A stretch of DNA of 64,000 bases, taken from NCBI GenBank assembly GCA_026874595.1, contig CM049316.1, forward strand, positions 71,269,176 through 71,333,175, in the 5' to 3' direction. Below, piece by piece: positions 12,199-23,425 of the stretch. The stretch is from Sipunculus nudus (taxonomy: Eukaryota > Annelida > Sipuncula > Golfingiida > Sipunculidae). Positions within the stretch are counted from its first letter, which is position 1, and each line of letters begins with the position of its first letter. The notes under the pieces are model-generated. The model ran no database searches, was not told the DNA's origin, and saw only the letters and a list, made by a program, of their open reading frames with translations. Position numbers and translations under genes: made by a program.

Positions 12199-12646
12199 AG
12201 GGGCCCAAACACATGTCTGACCTCTATAAACTAAAGGTAATCCCTTGGAGCTTTTATAAAAATAGGTCAGAAAAATGTGTAGGTTGCTTGTTTTGTTTAA
12301 ATATGAGCGTGTTTATAATATTTGGGGGCCCGCCAAAATAAAACAAATTCAACATGGGCATCTTGCAGCAAGTCAGATGAGCCAGAGCTTTGCAAATGGG
12401 ATTTTGCATTAAGTGTCCTTTCTTCCTCCATGTATATGCAAGCTAACACCTTAGGTTACATGTTTTTCCCCATTTGTCAAGATTGCTGTGTTTACACACA
12501 TGTTGTTGATAAAAAATTTCATACATTCTTCACGAAGGCCTTATAAGAACATATCATAACCAAATTTGCTCTTTGATCATTAATATATACATAGAGGGAG
12601 CCAGAAATCACATAAATTTCTAATAAAGGTAGGTGAATAGGCACCT
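12199..12646 (+). mobile_element. DNA transposon-like element flanked by TTAA
   Basis: The left end TTAA|AGGGGCCCA (12195) and right end AGGCACCT|TTAA (12650) form imperfect short terminal inverted repeats, AGGGGCCCA against AGGTGCCTA. The element is 448 bp, non-coding and flanked by TTAA on both sides. The first 80 bp match the right edge of the window (63901-64000), including CTGACCTCTATAAACTAAAGG and GCTTTTATAAAAATAGG. TTAA target duplications are typical of piggyBac and Kolobok transposons; I cannot choose between them. The 74-codon open frame inside is not recognisable. Confidence 0.55.
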
Positions 12647-12650
12647 TTAA

Positions 12651-14040
12651 AGGGTTCTTGCCAAGGTTTGGGATTTTAGGGCATCGTTGATGCTACACGT
12701 TTTACTTAAATACACAGTGGGGAACTATATGTGCCTCGTAGGTCCTTATTTAATCTGAGACTTTGTCTCTTTATTACAAGACAAAGCTTTTCAGCAGAAA
12801 CATTAATTGATTGAGAGTATTATTCTTGTGATTAATGGGCCTAGTTACCATTGAATGCAGATTTAAAAATACTTTTACTCATCAGTCATTCTTTAAATTA
12901 GCCCCATTAATGATGCAATGATCAGGAGATACAAGCCACATCAAAGGGGCAAATATAAAATGAAACATTTTAATTAAAATTTATGATTTCAGCTGTACCT
13001 TTTTCTAAAAATTGCTTTGTGTGAAATCCAAAGCTACTGTGGAATGATTGCTACATCAATAGAAGACTTGAAACATAATGTTAAATCAAAAGATGTTATA
13101 ATAGTTTTGTTCATTAGATATACCAATATTTATGTGATATATATGTAAAAAAGAGAATAAGATGTTTGTTTAATTACTAGAAATTGTAGTGATCTTTTCT
13201 GAAAAAAGAGAAAAACTCAGTAACTTTTCCACTTTCATATTGGAAACTGGTTTCATTATCAAGATTTTATTGAAACATACAGGGAATAAGAGCAGTTAAT
13301 ATATTTACTGTTATTACTATTCTTGTACTTCAAAAATAAGTAATTTCCTCTTCTACTGAAGCTGTTGTAAAACTACCATGGATTCCTAACAGAAGTCATG
13401 TACTTGGAAAACAAATTCTAAAAACCAGAATTTTTCTGGCAAAGTCAGGTATGACTTGTACTATATCTTGTAAAAGTCAGTTTACGTTACATATAACAAC
13501 GTAAGTTGAGCAATAATTGGGGATTTCTATCATCAGAGCTTTGTGACACATCTTATCCCATTACACCTTTACCTTAAACCGTCTATTATGAAAACATGCT
13601 GTAATGTTTGGTAAACTGATTGGATATTCATTTTATAGACATGAAATACAAATCATAAACTTGCAATATTAAGTTTGTTTGTTTCTATCAGAAATTTTGG
13701 ATATGAACTTCAAGATCAGTTCATATATCTCACTTAGGAAACTTGAATTGTCTCAAATCTACTTTTCCAATCTTTTTCCCTTTTGGACCTAGCTAGGTTA
13801 ACCCTCTGTTGTGACCATGACACTAATTTATGACTTATTCCAACATACTCATTACATAAAGTAAAAATATCTATGAATAATAAATATTAAAATATTAGTA
13901 TCCTTCAGTTATTTAAGGCATTCTTCAAGACATCAGGATGTCCCAGTGGGGCCAAATGAATATTCTAAAGTGAACTAATTAAGGCTCCAAAAATATACAG
14001 GAAAATTCCAACTAAATTTATTCGAATTTACACTGCAATC
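12651..14040. other. Intronic AT-rich DNA
   Basis: No gene or repeat terminus was recognised. Confidence 0.35.
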
Positions 14041-14041
14041 A

Positions 14042-14042
14042 G

Positions 14043-14132
<90 letters not shown>

Positions 14133-14135
14133 CAG
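14042..14135. repeat. Compound (TA)n(CA)n microsatellite
   Basis: About 60 bp of TA are followed by ACACACAC, ATATACACAC and further CA. The minus-strand open frame across it (YIYIYIYI) is an artefact. Confidence 0.95.
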
Positions 14136-14738
14136 AAAGAGAGGTAAAAGTAAAACCTTTTTTTTTTAAAGTTTGCATGTTTCTTTGGAGAAGTGATTTC
14201 TGCTGTTTAACCATCATAAAAGAATGCATGAAATCTGCTTCTGGCTGGGTACTTTTCAGTTCATATTCTCACTTCACCATCCACTTCATTTACCAGTGTT
14301 ATTATTGTTAGAGGGACAAATCTTGTGCCTCCCTCTTGTATGTAGATACTGTGGCATTTAACTGTGAAGCCCACTCAATAGAGTCTACCCATCAGGACTC
14401 AAATTGTTCAAGCATCACCAAATTCTGATTGAATGTATCTGTTTAGTGCAGTTTATTGGATATATATATGTCATACTGATGGCAGTATTGTGATGATCGA
14501 TGTTAGAAGATGGCTACACTAGGCACTTTCACCTTTGCGTACTCTTGCAGGGCATGACATACGCAGGAAAGTAGCACTTGCTTGATGAACTTGTTCACCT
14601 GAAAATTCATCAGTTCTCACAGGAAAAGTAATTTTCCTTCAAATTTATTTTGGATTTTGAACCCTGAAGGGTCATGGATGTTTGTGCATGTTAGATAAAG
14701 TGTATATCAGATAGGCTACAATCATTATAATCAATTTA

Positions 14739-15076
14739 GGCCAAAAAAAATTAAAGGTATGGTTCTCAGGCACCGCCCGCATCAATTTTAAACCCCCGCA
14801 TCAAAACTTTTTATTTTGATTTTCAACAAAAACTTTCCAATTTTGAGCTGCTGCCGCTCCCATAATTCTTTCAAGAAGATAAAACCATACAATTTCCTAA
14901 GTTATGTAGTGCTTTCACTTATTTAGCAAAAAGAAACTGTTATTTTCATGCTTTTCCCTTATCATTTGACATTTTTTATCGAAACATACCAAAAAATTTA
15001 AAATAAAAAAAGCGCCCGCCCGCATTGATTTCTGAAAAAAAGTGCCTGAGAACCATACCTTTTTTTTATTTTGGCC
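14739..15076. mobile_element. PIF/Harbinger-type MITE, copy 1
   Basis: The ends are near-perfect inverted repeats of about 35 bp. The left is GGCCAAAAAAAATTAAAGG continued by TATGGTTCTCAGGCAC. The right is GTGCCTGAGAACCATACC continued to TTTTGGCC. A TTA trinucleotide flanks both ends (14736-14738, 15077-15079). GGCC termini and 3-bp TTA duplications fit PIF/Harbinger elements (Tourist-like). The element is 338 bp with no coding capacity. A shorter copy is at 36225. Confidence 0.85.
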
Positions 15077-15894
15077 TTAGATGTCTTTAATAGAAAGTTG
15101 ATATAATAACAAGGTTCCTAAAGGAGAGTTTTCCAGTATATAATATTAATTAAATAAAATATATATACACAATATATATATTTGTATATATATATATTAA
15201 CTGTAGCCCTCAGCAAATGTGATACCATAAAATTCTTAGTTTCATAATTATAAATAGGCTTGCCTTTTGATAGACAGTCTTTTTAATTTTGAGCTATTCA
15301 AATTTCAACCTACAAGTCTTGAAGATTATCGTTAACTTTTTAATTTAGATAATCACATTCTGGGGATTCCCCTTTGCTTCAACCAAGCCCGAATAATTTG
15401 TAGTTGTCTGCTTCAAATAAATATGTGGTTCTAGACAGACAAAAAAAATTGTTCCTTAAATAAATCAGCCAAGTGTCTGAGACCAGACAGTAAAAAATTG
15501 TCTTCATATAACATGAGAGTCTGATACACCAAAGAACTAAGCAAATTACTGTCCTAAAAATAAATTATTTTATCCAGGTTCCTGTACCTCAATATTTAAT
15601 TTATCCTATTAGACAGGTACATCCCAAAATTTGTATCATTTATTTTAAATACAGTCTAAGCTTATTTAAGTATATCAAATTTGATTTTACTGAAAGCAGA
15701 TATATATAAATTCATGAACTAGCTGTTTCTATTTCTTTGTTGTTATTACTCTTCTTGCAGGGAAAATGCATAGCACAGTGTATAAAGGAAATCCTCATTA
15801 TTTATGCCCTATAAAATTTATTCCTGTTTTACTTTTATTTTATAATATCTTGATTCTAAAGCAGATTCAGTAAATTATTTTTTTTTTCATTTTT
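15077..15894. other. Intronic AT-rich DNA
   Basis: A (TA)n-like stretch lies at 15158-15200. Nothing else was recognised. Confidence 0.4.
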
Positions 15895-16505
15895 GGCTCA
15901 GCTGACTATAAGTTACCAAGTACCTGAGCTATAGTCGTGGTCCATCGAACATCCGTCCGTTCCTTATACTGGCAAGTTTTGAAACTGTTAAGAGTTACGA
16001 ATCCTAAATTTGGCATACTGTTAGATGTCCCAAAGATCTCCTACCTAAGGAAAAACTTGGTCACTGCGACTTCATTTCTTTGAGAAATTAAGGAAAAACC
16101 CCAAATTTCCATTAAAAACTTATTATCACACTTTAGGATTGCCTAATATCAAAACCACTTATCTGTTTTTCTTAATATACCAGAAGTATTCTCCTGTATA
16201 TTTCCTATGTATATGCCAGAAATTTAGTCTGTTAAGTGTAATTTCTTTTAATTTATGCACCTGAACATAATGGACAAAATCAGAAAAAATATTTATTCAC
16301 TTAACATTAAAATTTCTGATGCTAGAGACTTTTTTCCAAGTATATAACTTTGTTTTGTTTGATTAAGATTCAGATGTATACCAAAAACCTAGATCTGAAT
16401 TTTGTAAATTTTTAAGTTATTAGCATAAAAATAAAATCAGTACCTTAAATTTTGCCCTACTTTGACCATGGCACATTTTTTCCTTTGGGTAGTGTTGATT
16501 TAATT

Positions 16506-18252
16506 GTATCCGCCAAAACAGAGTTTTGCGGATACTATGTTTTCAGCTGCACGCCGCCGCCGCCGCCGCTTAGGTGTCCGGAGAACTCCTCCGTAACTGC
16601 TGGGTGGAATTTTACGAAACCCGGGATTATGTTCGGGTCACATGTGAACTGCTGCGCCCCGATTTTTTTTTTACCTCTGACCTTTCCTCTGCGCTCTGCG
16701 TCCGTTTGTGCCTCTGTTTCCACACATAAACCCACATATCTCGGGACCGTTTGTCCGAACAGGAAAAATTTTTTTACACAAATGTAGCCCTTGGAGAGCT
16801 TTATAACATACACAAAAAATGGTGGCGCCACCTGCAACCATGTTTGCACAGTGTCCATCTGTTCGTCTGCCTTGGGTTAAAATCACTCATATCTCTGCAG
16901 TGACTAGACTAATTCACCTGAAATTCGGCATGCGTAAACATCCTGGAGAGCTTTTCTGATTTTATTACAGGTGGCGCCACCTACATTCACGTTTACACTG
17001 CAGACATCCAAGCTCATATCTCGGGAACCGTTTGACCGTTCAGGAAAATTTTTTTGCACAAATGTAGCCCTTGGAGAGCTTTATAACATACACAAAAAAT
17101 GGTGGCGCCATCTGCAACCATGTTTGCACAGTGTCCATCTGTTCGTCTGCCTTGGGTTAAAATCACTCATATCTCTGCAGTGACTTGACTAATTCATCTG
17201 AAATTAGGCATGCGTACACATCCTGGATAGCTTTTCTGATTTTATGACAGGTGGCGCCACCTACAATCACGTTTACGCTGCAGACATCCAAGCTCATATC
17301 TCGGTAACCGTTTGACCGATCAGGAAATTTTTTTTGCACAAATGTAGCCCTTGGAGAGCTTTATAACATACACAAAAAATGGTGGCACCACCTGCAACCA
17401 TGTTTGCACAGTGTCCATCTGTTCGTCTGCCTTGGGTTAAAATCACTCATATCTCTGCAGTGACTAGACTAATTCACCTGAAATTCGGCATGCGTAAACA
17501 TCCTGGATAGCTTTTCTGATTTTATGACAGGTGGCGCCACCTACGTTCACGTTTACACTGCAGACATCCAAGCTCATATCTCGGGAACCGTTTGACCGAT
17601 TGGGCCAAAATTTTGCATGTGTATAGATCTCACATAGCTCTTCATCATACGCAAAACTGGTGGCGCCACCTGCAGCCATTTTTGCACAGCTCCTGTCTGT
17701 TTGTCTGCCGTGGGATAAAATCACTCATATCTCGGCAGTGGTTTGACATATCTGCCTAAAATTTTGCAGGTTTATACATCCCCGACAGCTCTCTTGATTT
17801 TATGACAGGTGGCGCCACCTGCATTCTAGTTTATGCAGCAGACATCCAAGCTCATATCTTGAGAACCGTTTGACCGATTGGGCCAACGTTTTGCATGTGT
17901 ATAGTTCTCACATAGCTCTTTATCATAGGCAAAATGGTGGCGTCACCTGCAACCATTTTTGCTCAGCGTCCATCTATTTGTCTGCCATGGTGTGCCATAT
18001 ATTTTTGTGTTAACAAATATACATGTAGTGGTTTGACTTATCTGCCTTAAATTTTGCATATGTATACAACTTGGACGGCTTTCTGGATTTTGTGGTATGG
18101 GGGGCAACCTACATACACAATTTGGCTGCAGACATCCATGCTAATATGCAACACTCAATTTTCCCTTGCCACTCAATCCATGCCTCACTTCACCCGTTCC
18201 ACTCTGATTTAGGTGGATACACGTAGACGCTTGTCGACTACCCGTATTCTAG
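16506..18252 (+). mobile_element. Family A HINE-like element, copy A1 (complete)
   Basis: The 5' end is a hairpin, GTATCCGCCAAAAC-AGA-GTTTTGCGGATAC (16506-16535), followed by TATGTTTTC and a (GCC)n tract at 16552-16570. The middle is an array of about 280-bp units. Near the 3' end lies TTTAGGTGGATAC (18208-18220), a diverged inverted copy of the 5' motif. A hairpin GTAGACG-CTTGT-CGACTAC (18223-18241) and the end CTAG at 18252 follow. TT precedes the start and TT follows CTAG. This is the known layout of Helentron-associated elements, which insert between two T residues. There is no Rep/helicase reading frame, so it is non-autonomous. Confidence 0.75.
16821..18110 (+). repeat. About 280-bp minisatellite of element A1
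   Basis: Landmark GGTGGCGCCA recurs at 16821, 17101, 17381 (as GGTGGCACCA), 17659 and 17936, giving periods of 280, 280, 278 and 277 bp. Each unit carries two sites related to GGTGGCGCCACC plus AAGCTCATATCTCGGGAACC and CACTCATATCTC. The unit length is not a multiple of three, so the reading frame rotates at every unit. Confidence 0.9.
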
Positions 18253-18498
18253 TTTTTCAAAGCATGTAAACATAAGTATTTAATTTTTTTAAATCTGAAA
18301 TTTAAAAATAAAAGTTTGAAAATTGGGCTAGTTATTGAATTATTTCTTAAGGCTCTATTTTAGTCACTTGCTTTGTCCAGATGCAGGCAGCTCACTCCTG
18401 TTCACAGGAAGTCAGCTATGTCAGGGTTTCTTGATTTGTTACAGTCAATGAGGGAGATCCCTGCTGTGACAGGTGTACAGTTATTCTAATATCACCCT

Positions 18499-18511
18499 CC
18501 CCCCCCCCCCC
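18499..18511. repeat. Poly-C run (C13)
   Basis: Thirteen consecutive C residues lie within D-II. Confidence 0.95.
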
Positions 18512-18839
18512 TTTGTTTTGCACATTTAACAGATATATTTTTGTGTTAACAAATAAATATACATTTATATGCATGATGTGGTGTTATCTGAAAAAATTTA
18601 GGTTTATGATGATACAATTTTGAATTATGAATTAACTTTTATATTCAGATATATATGTTATATTGGAAATGTATAGAAATATAAACTTAAAATAAAAAAA
18701 ATTGATGTGATAAAAAAATGTTATACAAATAATCTTAAACAAACACTTTTTCATTATTTTCCTGCCTCAGATGTATTGGAAATCAGGCTTTGTTCTCCCT
18801 GTATGTATATGCAGAAGTGTTTTTTATCCCATGGACCAT

Positions 18840-18853
18840 CCCCCCCCCCCCCC
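18840..18853. repeat. Poly-C run (C14)
   Basis: Fourteen consecutive C residues lie within D-II. The 74-codon open frame at 18707-18931 spans this run and is not a gene. Confidence 0.95.
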
Positions 18854-19490
18854 TCCATCTGCTGTCACTGTTCCTTTGCACCTGTGCACTGGGACATTAG
18901 TTTTTATTGCAAATGTGTAAAGTTTATTTAATTTTAAAAAAATAATTGGATTAGAAAAAAATTAAGATCTTATAGAAACATACTCTTGCCTCAGGAGAAT
19001 AAAATAAAGAATGAAATAAGAATATAAAGGGATCAGCTCTGTCTATCCATCATCTCCATATCATTAAATATATAATAATTATGAAATTTTTCCTATAAGC
19101 ACTGTTGAAAATATTTTCATATGCTGTATGCATATGGATTTAAGCTATTAAAGTTTTAAATGTGAAAGCAACTTTTATGTAAAGTTGTGTAATATTGCAG
19201 ATGTTAAACTTTAAAAAAAATTGATATAATAAAAAAATATGAAATAATTGAAATTTAATATTTTTGGCATTATTTGTCTACCAGTCTGTCTGTCCTTTTT
19301 TAAATATTAAGTAATTGAGAAATAACTTTTTTATCCTGTAAGCTTTATCTCCATTTGATATTATTTTAGATTTTTACATTCAAGGTCAACTTCAGGTGAG
19401 CACAATGACCCATGGGTCCCTTGTTTCCATTTTAAAGACTTTTTTGCCAAATAAAGCTGTCAATAAGTGCATCCCTGAAGTGCACTGAAG

Positions 19491-19900
19491 GTATTCCTCT
19501 CCCATACTTGAGCTCACCTTTCTGTTCTTAAGTATTCCTCTCCCATACTTGAGCTCACCTTTCTGTTCTTAAGTATTCCTCTCCCATTCTTGAGCTCACC
19601 TCTGTTCTTAAGTATTCCTCTCCCATTCTTGAGCTCGCCTCTGTTCTTAAGTATATTTCTCTCCTGTTTTTGAGCTCATCACTCTATTCTTAATATTCCT
19701 CTCCCCTTCTGAACTTACCTCTCTGTTCTTCTGTATTCCTCTCCCCTTTTTTGAGTTTTTCTCTGTTTATCAGCATACCTTCCCTTCTTTAGCTGACATC
19801 TTTGTTCTTCAGTTACCTCACCTTCTTGAGTTCTCCTTTCTTCAGCATACTTCCCTGTTCAAGAGCTTGCCACTCAGTTCTTCAGTACACCTCTTCTTTC
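19491..19900 (+). repeat. 39-41-bp pyrimidine-rich minisatellite
   Basis: Units of GTATTCCTCTCCCATACTTG with AGCTCACCTTTCTGTTCTTAA start at 19491, 19532, 19573, 19612 and 19651. They then decay into ever more diverged copies up to about 19900. The first units are nearly identical, so the array is young at its left side and old at its right. Confidence 0.92.
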
Positions 19901-20689
19901 AGGGAGAGGCATAACTATTAAATGGAAATGCATGTCCAAATGTATATGTATTTGATCTCAATTTCCAAATTTTACCAAGGACTCAACTTTATAGATATAT
20001 TTAATTATATAATGTACTTTATTAACGACTCCCTAAGTTGATATATATTGCAGGGAAAGTTTATCAGTCAGCAGCACTTTATGAAAATGGAATCTTTCAT
20101 GGACTTTCAGAACTGAAAAATAGAAAATTAAATGTTTTACAATCAAATGCAAATGCAGTTACATGCAGATATCCCTGTATTTTAATGCAGATGCATTGAA
20201 ATTTAGATTTCAGTGCAAATGCTATTGCATATGAACCGAAGCCTGAACCCTCTGTTTGACAAATATTTTGACCAAGGTGCCACTCACCCTGCAAGTAGTA
20301 TGCAGTAGTAAAAGAACAGGCCTTATAACCCTTCATTATCCCACAAAATAACAACATTTTTACATTGAATCTCTGATGTCAAGACATTTTTTTCTTCAAT
20401 TTATGACACATTAGTCACATCATGAAGTCCACAGAATGAGAACTGCCTCTAGCACAATGAATTCACTCTTTCACTACATGGTATGACATTAAACAGCAAT
20501 TACTTTAACAGAAAAAGATTGGACCAAGAAAATCATGTTTGTTGATTACATGAAACTTGAAGATGGGAATAGTTTTATCTGAAACTGGAATAAATGAAGT
20601 CAACACTGGTGTACATTACATACTTTAATCAAATACTGTAAAAATGATAAAATATTGTCTTATTTGTGGTAAGTTTATTTGTGTTCTTT
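19901..20689. other. Intronic AT-rich DNA
   Basis: Nothing recognisable. The minus-strand 86-codon open frame at 20097-20357 is unconvincing. Confidence 0.35.
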
Positions 20690-21130
20690 GAAATTTAATC
20701 TGATGTACAATAACTTGAGATGGCTTGTATTTTACGTAAGGGATGCTTATGTAGGTGTAGAAGATTCATTAAATATCAGCTGCAAGGATATATTCTGTTG
20801 GCATGGTGAAAGTAATGCACCAATGACATTGCCAGCCTAGGGCAGTTCTTAATGGCAACATGCGAAATTAATGCCACCACAGTAAGCGCTAAATGTGACT
20901 GAGGGGTGACGGGATTAGATCAGGAATTCATTGCCGAAGGTTGATATTACAGTAGGATTATTGAAAGCTTCCAAATTTATCTGAAGACAAGAGCTACACC
21001 ATAACGCATCTGGTCGGAGAATGTCCGCTGAATGAATTAGAATTATAAATAAATTATGGCCACCTGTAAATAGGATTAACATCTGCTGACATGGTCACAT
21101 TTTGTTACCCAGTTAAGGTGATGGGCCCCA
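20690..21130. other. Repeat-free higher-complexity island (candidate regulatory)
   Basis: About 440 bp of complex sequence (GGCAACATGCGAAATTAATGCC, AAGCGCTAAATGTGACTGAGG, ATAACGCATCTGGTCGG) have several CpGs and no repeats, in strong contrast with the AT-rich flanks. All frames contain stops. It could be a conserved intronic enhancer; only alignment to related species can tell. Confidence 0.3.
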
Positions 21131-21799
21131 TAAATTTTGAACTAATCAGATATTATAATTACCTACGTAAAAGAACAAATTCTTTTTAGCATATCTGTTG
21201 TTTATGATACAGACCATGTGTGTAGGTACAGAGAAATAAAGGGAAAATGAGAGTTTCATGAAAAAATGTAATTGATATCATAAATACTTGTACTCATTAA
21301 ATACTTATACATAAATATATAAATAGTTGTACTTTATATAAATACCATTACTAAACAAGTGCCTGAGACCACATGTGTATACCTCAATCAACAAGACTTA
21401 ATTATTATCTAGATTTATCCTACATTTAAACAGCACTCAATCAACTCTGTTTATTAGTATAATACTATTCCTCCAGATGTCGGCATAGGGTGTAATGTTT
21501 CTGGAAAACAGATATACAATTAGACTGGCATGAACCTGCATCGCATTTGATATTTAATAATTTTGTCATAACAGTAAACTTGCCATAAAATTTTTTTTGT
21601 AATCCAACAGTACTTTTATATATTTCAGTACTTTCATATATGTTTTATACACATGATAAGCTAGAAAAACATTCAGTACAGCACATGGCATTGCCAAACC
21701 AAAACTCTCCTATTACCCAGTACCACACCAAAATTTAAGTGGTCTTTCCTTACCCAAGGCCTTACTCTGCATATAGTTTTGTGGAAACTTTTTTTTTTT
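21131..21799. other. Intronic AT-rich DNA
   Basis: Nothing recognisable was found in this stretch. Confidence 0.35.
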
Positions 21800-22152
21800 A
21801 GCTCAGCTGACAGTGAGATATATTCTGTGAGCTCTAGAAAGGAACATTATCTAAGTACCCTAAAAGTCAGATGGACACAAATTGTTGCAGTTTGATGTAG
21901 AATCTCCTAACTTGGGAATCTAGGGAGGTCCTGGTAAAATCTTCTTGGAAACCTTAAATAACTTTGCTGTTACCTATTTTGTTTAAGGACTAGGGTAAAA
22001 TATATAATTTTGAGTACTCTGGAAGTCATTCTACCCATTGTTCAAGGTTCCTTAACAAATATTTATCACCAGATCACAACATCAATAATTTATACATGTA
22101 TCAGCTGTATGACAAGTTCAGCTGAGCGTCATTGCCAGTGGGCCACTAGTTC
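21800..22152 (+). mobile_element. Family D element, copy D-III
   Basis: It starts AGCTCAGCTGACA after T9-10 and ends TTCAGCTGAGCGTCAT with CCAGTGGGCCACTAGTT. The inner inverted pair (AGCTCAGCTGA and TCAGCTGAGC) is the clearest of this family. The terminal palindrome is diverged. It is 353 bp and non-coding. Confidence 0.6.
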
Positions 22153-23145
22153 ATAATTCTTCTCAAAAGCAAACAAACAAAACAATCATGGGTGACAACA
22201 TAACCTCTGTTAAACTTTGTTAGATGAAGTAACAAGCAGGGCTGTGTATCCATGCCTCGGATGCCATGTAATCTTGAAGTAATCTTAAGCTTCTTGCAGC
22301 GACACAGGAGGACATTAAAACAGTGCCTGTGGGTCTCAGTCTGGAGCTGACAGTACTAATTAACTTCTGGTAGCTTAGGGCTTCTCATGTCAAACATGAA
22401 AGATCTATGGTGTCGGGAAAGCCAAGTATCATGGAAATAAGATGATATTCCAAGCCGTGTATGGTGATCAGATCCGTGGAATTGCTATCTAAGGGGGGAT
22501 GTCTTGAAGCTCTCCAACATGAAAGGGGAAGTCCTGAAAGTGTATTCTACCTATGTACGCTGTCCCTCCAGCAACCTCAAATGCCAGAAGTCAGATACAT
22601 GAAATTCAAAATCTGAATATGTTACACAAATCTTCTTATGTGGAGGATATGGTATAGTCTGGCTATGACTTCAAAGTAAATATTTTTCAAGGACAGCCCT
22701 CAAGAAAGCTTGCAACTCAGGTCATGTAAATTTCAGGCATGGCTACATCAAAACTTTGATGTAGAATATTATAATTTTACTTGAACTTAGAACGTACATG
22801 CTCAGCATGTGAGGATTATCAGTGAAGTTACTTTATCAGCTGGGGATAGATTAAGTTCAATTATATTTGGTTATTTTATTTTAAGTGTTGAGACCGAAAT
22901 TGAACTAATGAACAATGGGACAGACTGATGACAGATATTTGGAGAATGCCTGTTTAACATTAATAAAGTCACCTAGTCTTGGCCTACTCATAGTTAATGT
23001 ATTATATAAAAAAAAAGAATTATTTTGCACATGCAGTTTTATGCTATTGTATATATCATTACTGATGCTTTAGATGAAAGGATTTCTGGAGACCTCAGAC
23101 AATTAAAATTTAGGAACAACCAAGAAAAGATTATGCAGACTGACC
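22153..23145. other. Intronic DNA
   Basis: No gene or repeat terminus recognised. Complexity is moderate around 22200-22600, without an open frame of note. Confidence 0.35.
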
Positions 23146-23425
23146 TATGTGGTTATAGTATAGGGTAGAGCACAGAACTGAAAGCCGGGAGATCGTGAGT
23201 TCAAATCTCAGCTGAGGTGATGAGCCTTGGCAGTGGGGTCGGTCCCTACCCAGGGTGAGCACTCTACATTTCCTAATGGGAAAGCTGTGCTCCATGATGA
23301 TGTTTCACTCAAAAATAACTTGCCTTTTGAGGGTTCCTCGGTGGTATGCTCTAGCAATGGGGACATATATCACCAAAGGCTTGCAGATGCAGTAGTCACC
23401 GGGCCTGGTTAACACCAGCGTATAA
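23146..23425 (+). mobile_element. tRNA-derived SINE, family S, copy 2
   Basis: The tRNA-like head GTGGTTATAGTATAGGGTAGAGC (box A) is followed by box B GAGTTCAAATC at 23197-23207. The body has CCTACCCAGGGTGAG, CCTAATGGGAAAGCTGTGCTCCATG, CACTCAAAAATAACTTGCC, GGTTCCTCGGTG, AGCAATGGGG and GGGCCTGGTTAACACCA. This copy has the best-preserved tRNA head of the family. The 61-codon open frame inside it is incidental. Confidence 0.8.

Larger units (their letters stand above)
15895..19425 (+). mobile_element. Family D element, copy D-II, interrupted by A1
   Basis: The start GGCTCAGCTGACTATAAG at 15895 follows a T run. The end is TTCAGGTGAGCACAAT, GACCCATGGGTC (19407-19418) and CCTTGTT (19425). The 3.5-kb span contains the complete family A element 16506-18252, so the D copy is about 1.8 kb without it. 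It also holds two poly-C runs. That the two ends belong to one copy is inferred from order and orientation. Confidence 0.5.

Noticed and set aside
16535-17724. Open frames of 60-111 codons with recurring MVAGGAT..., VGGATCHKI... peptides on the minus strand of family A arrays
   Set aside because: The unit is 276-280 bp, so the frame rotates at every unit and no frame stays open beyond about one unit. The similarity between peptides only reflects the DNA repeat.
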